A stretch of 64,000 bases of DNA, from the IMG/VR virus record IMGVR_UViG_3300025065_000001, positions 16,545-80,544 of that record. One strand, 5' to 3'. This document shows, piece by piece, positions 57,951 to 64,000 of the stretch. The stretch's first letter is position 1, and each line of letters opens with the position of its first letter. The notes beneath the pieces are model-generated. The model saw nothing but the letters and a program-made list of their open reading frames with translations. It did no database searches and was not told the DNA's origin. Source of the stretch: a virus. The translations under genes were made by a program, and so were the position numbers.

Positions 57951-58789
57951 TATAACAGTATTGGTAGTTCTGTTGCCAGTTCCCGACGTTTTAGCAGTGG
58001 GACTTGGTTTTTTATCCAAGTCTTAATTTTTTGAATCCGACTGCCAGCACGCTCTTTTTTATGGTTCGCTACTATCGATAAAGCTTCTAATAACGCCCAT
58101 CCTTCACCGTCAGGGCCAACGTAACCCCAGCAAGAATCATCAATGTCGTGACCTTCGATAACATAACCATACACATCCCCTTCTAGATACGCTGCATAGG
58201 TTTTAACTTCGCTATCTAAGTATTCATAGACCTTTTGAATGCGTGCTTTTGTTAACCGCTTAAAACCATACTCTTCACGAGCTTTCTCTTTGGTAACGTA
58301 GATAAAACCGACTTGGCCAGAGTCCCAAGAACACGAGAAACCCCCTGTATTCATCGTTATTCCAGAATGGTCGTACAGGTAGAGTGGGAGGATGAGGTAG
58401 TATTTATCAAGTCGCGCTTCAATCTTCTTCTCAACCAGTTCTTGGTAATCTTTAGTCCCTTGGGCATCCCAATTTGTTGAAGGCCAGTTATGTTCTAGTC
58501 TTTCCAACATCGCCTCAAATCCTGGCTCAACTTCTTCTACCATACCGATACGATAGTCTTGGTAGCTTACTGAAGGTTGTTCGTCACCTAAATTGTATCT
58601 ACTATGCCAGCACACCATTGTGCCCACGTTATCCCACTCACGAGGGCTTTCAGCATCCCCATCACGCTCGATTTTAATTGTTATATCTTTTATCTGAGTT
58701 TCAGACTCACCAATTAAATCAAGGGTGTTAAAATCTAGGTTTAATTTCTGGCAGTTTGCCTTCAGTTGTTTTGATAGTTCAGGGTGCAT
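57950..58789 (-). CDS. Conserved phage protein of unknown function
   Basis: A 279-residue protein. The block YYLILPLYLYDHSGITMNTG, FSCSWDSGQVGFIYV, and TKEKAREEYGFKR is one I recognise from many phage hypothetical proteins, without a known function. A later EGDVYGYVIEG block belongs to the same family. ATG 58789 has the G-variant box at 58788-58800. A hairpin of the GGGGG-type lies upstream at 58818. Confidence 0.7.
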   Translation of the reverse strand: MHPELSKQLKANCQKLNLDFNTLDLIGESETQIKDITIKIERDGDAESPREWDNVGTMVCWHSRYNLGDEQPSVSYQDYRIGMVEEVEPGFEAMLERLEHNWPSTNWDAQGTKDYQELVEKKIEARLDKYYLILPLYLYDHSGITMNTGGFSCSWDSGQVGFIYVTKEKAREEYGFKRLTKARIQKVYEYLDSEVKTYAAYLEGDVYGYVIEGHDIDDSCWGYVGPDGEGWALLEALSIVANHKKERAGSRIQKIKTWIKNQVPLLKRRELATELPILL

Positions 58790-58817
58790 CGTCAATCTCC
58801 AACAAGTTAATTTCAAG

Positions 58818-58837
58818 AGGGGGAGAACATTCCCCCT
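58818..58837 (-). repeat. Intergenic GGGGA-GAACAT-TCCCC hairpin, copy 1
   Basis: AGGGGGA and TTCCCCCT pair around GAACA. Related hairpins with the same AGAACATT centre lie at 59869-59887 and 62126-62145, and a changed one at 63063-63081. Each is between a stop codon and the next start box. Confidence 0.6.
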
Positions 58838-58846
58838 TTCAGGGTT

Positions 58847-59197
58847 TTAAATTTCGCAACTGGGCTGGGCGTCATGCCAAGCTTCAAAAACGCGTAAACG
58901 AATCGCTTCAGGTATTTCTATCTTGTCCGCACAGCTCGTTATATATGAGACTGCTCTCATGTTTTCAGTGAACACGAACAAGGTAGGCTTCAACGAGTTT
59001 CGAGCTCTAGACGCTGCCCCCATATCAATATTGTTATCAATAAAAACCACTTGGGGGTCTATTTCATTGAGGTGAGCTTCAATGAACTCTTTCAGGCTAG
59101 GGTTAATCAAGCTCATGTAAGCTCGAACGCAATGGCCTATAAAAGCACTGTTGATCTCTTCAAGAATTGCTTTAGTGTCTGCGGTACTAATTTGCAT
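58847..59197 (-). CDS. Unknown protein
   Basis: A 116-residue alpha/beta protein (DPQVVFIDNNIDMGA, KPTLFVFTENMRAVSYI). ATG 59197 has a perfect box at 59196-59208. It overlaps the upstream gene by 11 bases. Function unknown. Confidence 0.58.
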   Translation of the reverse strand: MQISTADTKAILEEINSAFIGHCVRAYMSLINPSLKEFIEAHLNEIDPQVVFIDNNIDMGAASRARNSLKPTLFVFTENMRAVSYITSCADKIEIPEAIRLRVFEAWHDAQPSCEI

Positions 59198-59399
59198 CGT
59201 CAATTTCCTTCTGTGATCGAGTGAAGAACTCTTCACTCGTTAAATTACGGATATCTACAATTTGTTGTTGTAGTCTCTGTATGGCTTCGTTCTTAGCACG
59301 GTTTAGTGTTTTCTCCCCCGTCTCATAAGGTCGAGGAATAAAGTAACCAGCAAGAATTTCTTTTGTCCGAAGCAGGGTGCCTAGGTCTTTACCACTCAT
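59187..59399 (-). CDS. Unknown small protein
   Basis: A 70-residue protein (MSGKDLGTLLRTKEILAGYF...). Its ATG 59399 overlaps the upstream TGA (ATGA). Function unknown. Confidence 0.52.
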   Translation of the reverse strand: MSGKDLGTLLRTKEILAGYFIPRPYETGEKTLNRAKNEAIQRLQQQIVDIRNLTSEEFFTRSQKEIDDAN

Positions 59400-59842
59400 T
59401 CGCTGTCCCATCCCCAGTTACGCGCTTCAGGGCAGACTTCTTCTCGGGTTACTGCACTGTCCGTGTAATTACTGAACCACTCAGATAAAGCCGTTTCGTC
59501 GAGTTCGGCTAACGTGTCCCACTCATAGACAGTGGTGCTTTCCTGCTCGAGGTAGAAACCGTTCTCTTTGATATACTCTTTGCAGTGTTCAATCCATTCG
59601 TCCCAGTCTGAAATCCAGTCCATTTCTTCAACATTAAGATACGCATTACCAAAAGGACGTCCGTTAGTATCATTGAAAGACTTTTTCCAAAACTCTTCAC
59701 TATCCCCGACGCCACCTTCTAATTCAGCAATCGTCGCTTTTAAAACACGAATAATCTCGCTCTTCATCTTAGTCGTGTCGTCGGTAGCCTCTCCTGCATG
59801 GGAGACTGATAATTCAAAATCAAAATTACTTATACGTGTCAT
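59396..59842 (-). CDS. Unknown acidic protein
   Basis: A 148-residue acidic protein rich in Trp and Glu (MDWISDWDEWIEHCKEYI, ARNWGWDSE). Charge and size fit a DNA-mimic or small inhibitor, but this is speculation. ATG 59842 has a perfect box at 59841-59853. Confidence 0.55.
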   Translation of the reverse strand: MTRISNFDFELSVSHAGEATDDTTKMKSEIIRVLKATIAELEGGVGDSEEFWKKSFNDTNGRPFGNAYLNVEEMDWISDWDEWIEHCKEYIKENGFYLEQESTTVYEWDTLAELDETALSEWFSNYTDSAVTREEVCPEARNWGWDSE

Positions 59843-59868
59843 CGTCAATTTCCAACAAGTTAATTAAA

Positions 59869-59887
59869 AGGGGAGAACATTCCCCCC
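59869..59887 (-). repeat. Intergenic GGGGA-GAACAT-TCCCC hairpin, copy 2
   Basis: Same hairpin core as 58818-58837. It lies between the stop of the 63-residue gene and the start box at 59841. Confidence 0.6.
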
Positions 59888-59893
59888 TAAGAT

Positions 59894-60085
59894 TTAAACC
59901 AATACCCAGTGGCCGTAATAAAGTTCGGCACCAAATTCGGTTTCTACTCGGCCCTCCATGTGCTCATCACAAATGTAATTTGTGATTTCGGGTAAGCATC
60001 GGCATGTGAGTAGTCGGTCAACATCCGCAGCTACCTTTCTTTTAGGATGTTTCTTCATCACCCACTCAACTTTTAAAATAGCCAT
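59894..60085 (-). CDS. Unknown small protein with Cys/His
   Basis: A 63-residue protein with LLTCRCLPEITNYICDEHM, a possible metal site. ATG 60085 follows GAGGG in the upstream stop region. Function unknown. Confidence 0.52.
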   Translation of the reverse strand: MAILKVEWVMKKHPKRKVAADVDRLLTCRCLPEITNYICDEHMEGRVETEFGAELYYGHWVLV

Positions 60086-60087
60086 GG

Positions 60088-60705
60088 CTAACCCTCATAC
60101 CGCACGATTTTCGTGAACACCTTACAGGTGCTAAACGTGTCGCTGGGTAACGTCTCGACTTCCTCATAACTGGGGTGGTCGAACGACGTTGGTACCACCG
60201 CAACAAGTACCCCTGTGAAGCGGAGTAACTTGCGTGCGGCCTCCATATGCTGTTTCACCTGTTTGAACGGGGGGTTCATTATGATCTTTTCATAACGATA
60301 CCCTGCGTTGTAACGAGCCTCGGCCCAGCTAAGGAAGTCTTCGTGATGCACCAAGGGGACAGCCCCCTCGCAATCGGCACTACAAAAACGCTGTAACAAA
60401 GCTTCAACCAACGAATACTCACGTTCGACAATCGTAATAAGGTCAGCATCATGCCCCTCGGCTTTAACAGCCTGAACCAAATTACCGGTACCCCCCGAAG
60501 GTTCTAGAACACGATCGTCTGATTCCAACTCCAACAGCTCGACCATACGCTCAGCTATCGCCGGAGGCGTAACGTGGCATTCAGTTGAAGCATGAACCAC
60601 GACAGGCTTTGGGGCCTCAGAGAACTCGATAGGCTCGAGTTCTACTTTTTCCGGTGCCTTAACATGCTTGGGTTTATTGGGTCTTACATACACTGATGAA
60701 TCCAT
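60088..60705 (-). CDS. SAM-dependent methyltransferase-like protein
   Basis: A 205-residue protein. Motif I is DDRVLEPSGGTGNLVQAV and motif IV is IIMNPPFKQVKQHMEA (N-P-P-F), as in N6-adenine DNA methylases of the kind found on plasmids beside DUF3560 genes. The ATG overlaps the DUF3560 stop (TAATG). It may modify phage DNA or RNA. Confidence 0.75.
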   Translation of the reverse strand: MDSSVYVRPNKPKHVKAPEKVELEPIEFSEAPKPVVVHASTECHVTPPAIAERMVELLELESDDRVLEPSGGTGNLVQAVKAEGHDADLITIVEREYSLVEALLQRFCSADCEGAVPLVHHEDFLSWAEARYNAGYRYEKIIMNPPFKQVKQHMEAARKLLRFTGVLVAVVPTSFDHPSYEEVETLPSDTFSTCKVFTKIVRYEG

Positions 60706-62090
60706 TAGGCTGTCTCCACTTCTACATACTCAAGAGCCGTTGAATTCGGCGCGGCGTGCGTCTTTGAGTCTGTTAGGTAAACCGCAGCCCATTCGCCTTT
60801 CCAAAAATCCTGGCCTTTTGGAACAATTCGACAAACTTTTACTCTGAACTGGCCACAGATACTCGGCTTCACGCCACGCTGCTCACTATGGGTAGTTGAA
60901 TACTCCGCTTTCGTCATTGAGACGATAGGATACTTGTTCACGTTGCCCCACATTTTCACCGTCACGCTTTTTACTTCTTCCGGTGAAAGGTTAAGAATAG
61001 GTGGGGCCTTAGGCTTAGGGACCGGCACTTCATAGCCCACCTCATACATCAGGTCGCGCCATTCCAGTTCTTCCAGTTCCAGTGTCGAACCCTCACCAAT
61101 GTGGATAGGTAAGTCGTTGTCACACTCCGCAATCCAACCAACGTCAGATTTTGTCGCTTTAGGTTTATCAGCGCCATGCGTTCTAAGGAACGTCTGCAAT
61201 ACAGGGGCGGTAAGCTTACCGGTAAAGTATTCAACTTCCCCTAACTGAGCCCGTTCGTAAGTAAGACGGTTCAAGATATGGTTTATCTTGCGGTGTAAGT
61301 TTTGGTCGTTCTTACGCTTGGTACCTAGCTCAATATTCGCGTCGATAATTTCGCTTAAAGGTTTCTTATCTTCCTTAATGTCGCGATAACTATCTGAAAT
61401 GCAGATATCCCAACGATAATTTGCAATCATTAAAGCAAACTCTTTTTGCTTCTCGGAATCCTCCATACCTTTGCAGCGTTCCCAAAGAGAAAGGCAATCA
61501 CCAGCAGCGTGCAAATAACGCTGTTGCTTTCGCAAGTCCGTAAGTAACGTTTTAATACGTCTATAAATAACGTCAGGGCGATTTTTGTGGTTGGCGTGAG
61601 CAATGGTACCCATCATGCGCCAGTTCCAATAGCGGACCGCTGAGCTAGCTTCTTTGGCGCGTTCTTCGTTACGCTCTTGGGCTTCTTGCGCTTTCTGCAT
61701 TTTACGCTGGCTGTGGTGGCCCAAAAGAATAGGTTGATCACCATATTCCATACTGTTCGCCGCAGCACTAAAACCTCGCGCTTGGTCAGCACGCTTTTCA
61801 GCAAGCGCTTTTAAGCGTTCGGCTTTCGCTTCTGCACGCTCGGCCATCGTCGTGTCTTCAGGTTCAATCGTACCGGCCAAGCGAATACATAAGTCTTCCG
61901 CTTCAGGGGACCATGAAGGTTTTACGAAAAGCTCTTGTTTTGGCGCCCAACCAAAGCCGAGTGCTTTTAGCTCATCATAAAGGTCTTTATCTAAGCGGTG
62001 GAGAGGGTAGATACGCAACTTGTTATCTTCAGGGGAGTAAGTAGCGCGTTCGATATCTTCGTGTTTTGTAGCAACAGTTTGATTATTCAT
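60705..62090 (-). CDS. DUF3560-family protein
   Basis: A 461-residue protein that begins TYSPEDNKLRIYPLHRLDKD, GFGWAPKQELFVKPSWSPE, then AERAEAKAERLKALAEKRAD and DQPILLGHHSQRKM, the DUF3560 pattern as I know it. The family often sits beside a methyltransferase, as here. The biochemical role is not known to me. ATG 62090 is behind a perfect box (62092-62104) with a 17-base sRNA match. Confidence 0.75.
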   Translation of the reverse strand: MNNQTVATKHEDIERATYSPEDNKLRIYPLHRLDKDLYDELKALGFGWAPKQELFVKPSWSPEAEDLCIRLAGTIEPEDTTMAERAEAKAERLKALAEKRADQARGFSAAANSMEYGDQPILLGHHSQRKMQKAQEAQERNEERAKEASSAVRYWNWRMMGTIAHANHKNRPDVIYRRIKTLLTDLRKQQRYLHAAGDCLSLWERCKGMEDSEKQKEFALMIANYRWDICISDSYRDIKEDKKPLSEIIDANIELGTKRKNDQNLHRKINHILNRLTYERAQLGEVEYFTGKLTAPVLQTFLRTHGADKPKATKSDVGWIAECDNDLPIHIGEGSTLELEELEWRDLMYEVGYEVPVPKPKAPPILNLSPEEVKSVTVKMWGNVNKYPIVSMTKAEYSTTHSEQRGVKPSICGQFRVKVCRIVPKGQDFWKGEWAAVYLTDSKTHAAPNSTALEYVEVETA

Positions 62091-62125
62091 AATCGTCAAT
62101 TTCCAAATTGTAAAAGTTAATTGAA

Positions 62126-62145
62126 GGGGGGAGAACATTCCCCCC
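62126..62145 (-). repeat. Intergenic GGGGGGA-GAACAT-TCCCCCC hairpin, copy 3
   Basis: GGGGGGA and TTCCCCCC pair around the GAACA core. It is the strongest copy of the set. On the minus strand it is followed by TTCAATT. Confidence 0.6.
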
Positions 62146-62148
62146 AGG

Positions 62149-62253
62149 TTAAACGGCTGCAGCAATCGCTTTTGCTTCAGCCAGGACTTTTTCTTCTTCC
62201 GCAAGCTCTTGTTCCGCTAGGTCTTCATGCGGCCACCTGTTTAGTTCGGCCAT
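62149..62253 (-). CDS. Possible tiny acidic helical protein (34 aa)
   Basis: MAELNRWPHEDLAEQELAEE then EKVLAEAKAIAAAV, read from ATG 62253 inside the end of the upstream gene. It has no clear ribosome site, but composition is that of a real charged helix and the frame ends just before the hairpin. It could be the remnant of a longer gene. Confidence 0.3.
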   Translation of the reverse strand: MAELNRWPHEDLAEQELAEEEKVLAEAKAIAAAV

Positions 62254-63028
62254 ACGTTTTATGGCGTAGTTCTCGATAACCGTGACTGCTCAAGATATTT
62301 CTAGTCTCGGAAGTGATAGACCATGTAGAACAGAACTCAGTTCGTAGCCCGATACCTTGATAGTCTTTGCGCTGATCACCCGTATTTATCATTCGGTCAA
62401 CAACCAATAAGTCGTGTGGATACCCCTTCACGAACCATTCTATTTTATTGCCGAACTCGGTTAATACGTCTTCAAAAAACATCATGCCTGTGTCGTAGGC
62501 CAGCGTGTCTTTGGCAATAACGAAACTATATAGCGCGGCCAGAAAGATATCGGCATTGGCAATATCGCCACCCCAACGCCAGTCATGATCTGGGTGGGTC
62601 GGGGTTCGAGACTGACTTAAAATTATTCGGTGAGGTTGGGCGCTTAACATCAAGTCAGTTAAAGCTTTCGATAAACTCACACCGCGAGGGACAATAAATT
62701 TCTTACTGCTTTGGTGAAGCTTTACGCGCCATTTGTGAGCCGTGCGGTTACCTAGGTCGATAAGCTTCTCACTCATCATTTGTAACTTTTCTTCCCAGCT
62801 CAAAACTGAATACTGTTCAGAATACACACTTATGGCTTGCTTAAGCTGAAAATCAAATAGTTGGCGTAGCTTGTCGTGAAGCTCTTCAACGGTACCCGTA
62901 CCATCTGAGCCAAATCGAGAGGTATTATCTTCTAAGAACTTTACGAAGCGCGGTTGTGTAATCGCGTCAGCAATTACAAATAGCATCGTGGCCGTAGCCT
63001 GTTTATTGATACGTTTAACATCAGTCAT
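62225..63028 (-). CDS. Unknown protein
   Basis: A 267-residue mostly helical protein (KLRQLFDFQLKQAISVYSEQ, MMSEKLIDLGNRTAHKWRV). No family recognised. ATG 63028 follows a perfect box (GACGAT then ATG). Confidence 0.58.
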   Translation of the reverse strand: MTDVKRINKQATATMLFVIADAITQPRFVKFLEDNTSRFGSDGTGTVEELHDKLRQLFDFQLKQAISVYSEQYSVLSWEEKLQMMSEKLIDLGNRTAHKWRVKLHQSSKKFIVPRGVSLSKALTDLMLSAQPHRIILSQSRTPTHPDHDWRWGGDIANADIFLAALYSFVIAKDTLAYDTGMMFFEDVLTEFGNKIEWFVKGYPHDLLVVDRMINTGDQRKDYQGIGLRTEFCSTWSITSETRNILSSHGYRELRHKTYGRTKQVAA

Positions 63029-63062
63029 ATCGTCAATTTCCAATTTTAAAAGTTAATTAAGA

Positions 63063-63081
63063 GGGGGGAATATTCTCCCCC
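63063..63081 (-). repeat. Intergenic hairpin, diverged copy 4
   Basis: GGGGGG and TCCCCC (with a G-U pair) face each other around AATATTC. It shares the position and G/C-run layout of the other three copies, but its centre differs. Confidence 0.5.
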
Positions 63082-63086
63082 GAGCG

Positions 63087-63365
63087 TTACGACTTTTCAG
63101 GTCGTTCGAACTTCTCACCACAATAGCAGCAATGGCTTGCTAGTATCGTTATTGAATCTTTCTTAAGATTCTTTTGCGGGGTACCGTCTCGCTTCATAGG
63201 CCGATACTCGTAGTCAATTTTAGGACTGGTTGGAGCATACTGACCTTCCGCAAGGATATAAGCTCGGCCCTGCCATTCGGCTTTAAATTCTTCCACGTTG
63301 TCCGGCAATTGCTCTTTAATATGCTCGGTTACTTTTTCCATCGTTTCTTCAAAACAATTACACAT
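63087..63365 (-). CDS. Small protein with C-terminal zinc-ribbon-like motif
   Basis: A 92-residue protein. CNCF at the start and SHCCYCGEKFERPEKS at the end suggest metal binding. ATG 63365 has a perfect box at 63364-63376. Function unknown. Confidence 0.58.
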   Translation of the reverse strand: MCNCFEETMEKVTEHIKEQLPDNVEEFKAEWQGRAYILAEGQYAPTSPKIDYEYRPMKRDGTPQKNLKKDSITILASHCCYCGEKFERPEKS

Positions 63366-63376
63366 CGTCAATTTCC

Positions 63377-63619
63377 TTAGCTTGCAGCCCGTATAGGGCT
63401 ATGGGGTGTTACTTCATACCAATCATAGAGCTTCATAGTCTCTCGACTATAATCTCGCTCCCACGTTCGGCCATTTGCATCTACTAAACAGTAAGGCACT
63501 TTACGTCGCTCACACATGCTATCTGCGTGCTCTTTTGCTTTCTCAGGATTCGGAGCAAAGAACTCTTGCATACGGCGCTCATGCGTAAACCTGTCGTGAT
63601 ACACCAGTTCGTACTTCAC
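63377..63619 (-). CDS. Unknown small protein
   Basis: An 80-residue protein (MKYELVYHDRFTHERRMQEF...) with mixed alpha/beta pattern. It follows directly after the methyltransferase stop. Function unknown. Confidence 0.52.
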   Translation of the reverse strand: MKYELVYHDRFTHERRMQEFFAPNPEKAKEHADSMCERRKVPYCLVDANGRTWERDYSRETMKLYDWYEVTPHSPIRAAS

Positions 63620-64000
63620 TTAAGCCACCTTGTCTAATTTTTTACTTTGTTGAAAATAGCGGAACAACTCGCCGCCTACCCATTCACCTTTCGGCACTGA
63701 CACACCATTACCAATCTGGCGATATGCCGATGTAGCCGAGACAGGGAACGTAAACCAGTCTGGTACACCCTGCAGCCTCGCATACTCACGCACTGAGTAA
63801 GGACGAACACCCATTGGGAATCGCTTGTCAGCAACCAAGCGCGTCGATTTATCCTTGGCGTAGTGAGCAACACAAGTCGGCGCTATATCTCCTTTGCGGG
63901 GGTCGCTGATTATTGGGAGGTCACGGTACTTACCCGACATTCGCGCTTTAATAGCGCTGGGCAAGGTTACTTCTGGGTCATGCTCGACAATTTCAGCCAG
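63620..64000 (-). CDS. Cytosine-C5 DNA methyltransferase, C-terminal part (partial)
   Basis: The frame is open to the window edge, so the gene begins to the right. The visible end has RPYSVREYARLQGVPDWFTF and AYRQIGNGVSVPKGEWVG, matching C5-methylase motifs IX/X (R-E-x-x-R-L-Q-x-x-P and Q-x-G-N-x-V). The catalytic PC and ENV motifs are off the window. It probably protects the genome from host restriction. Confidence 0.82.
   Translation of the reverse strand: MAEIVEHDPEVTLPSAIKARMSGKYRDLPIISDPRKGDIAPTCVAHYAKDKSTRLVADKRFPMGVRPYSVREYARLQGVPDWFTFPVSATSAYRQIGNGVSVPKGEWVGGELFRYFQQSKKLDKVA

Overview
This window is most of a temperate, long-tailed (siphovirus-type) bacteriophage genome, cut at both ends. 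Tail genes of the lambda type (tape measure, L-, K-, I- and J-like proteins), a protease/scaffold/decoration/capsid block, an endolysin cassette, a tyrosine integrase with an excisionase, and a phage replication set are all present. The integrase sits next to a 31-bp copy of a tmRNA (ssrA) 3' end, so the phage probably integrates in ssrA of a gammaproteobacterium. A marine Vibrio- or Alteromonas-like host is my guess from sequence style; it is not proven.

Layout. 1-29266 (+): head and connector genes (1-5016), tail genes (5017-15391), tip, fibres and esterase (15424-27388), lysis (27488-29266). 29311-30937: attP, integrase, excisionase. 30963-56309 (-): a long leftward region with SbcCD-like nuclease, a resolvase-like nuclease, a ProQ/FinO-family RNA chaperone, a primase-helicase, DnaQ-like exonuclease, family A DNA polymerase, RdgC, a cluster of coupled small genes, a DNA methylase, FEN-like exonuclease, a Q-rich protein, an SNF2-like helicase, two small HTH proteins and an ATP-dependent ligase. 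56310-57622: a control region and a short rightward unit (HTH regulator plus membrane protein). 57644-64000 (-): small unknown genes, a DUF3560/methyltransferase pair and the end of a cytosine methyltransferase.

The outstanding signal is an apparent phage-wide RNA regulon. A 13-base box, GGAAATTGACGAT, lies directly at the ribosome-binding site and start codon of about 25 genes on both strands, with a few more copies detached from the start codon. In the only sizeable gap of the tail operon (13119-13338) there is a near-consensus sigma70 promoter, then a 5' hairpin, then an unpaired stretch that is the exact reverse complement of the box (up to 17 contiguous bases against some targets), then a Rho-independent terminator. 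This is the layout of a roughly 80-nt trans-acting small RNA. The phage also encodes a ProQ/FinO-family protein (35283-35789), a family that binds sRNAs and helps them pair with mRNAs. I infer that sRNA, chaperone and target box form one system that sets translation of most phage operons at once. Its own chaperone gene carries a decayed box.

Transcription units probably start at the promoters near 13156 and 27418 and in the 56310-56540 control region. They end at the terminators near 6696, 27391, 29282, 35817, 49778 and 57608. Within units, genes are tightly packed with ATGA, TAATG and TGATG overlaps.
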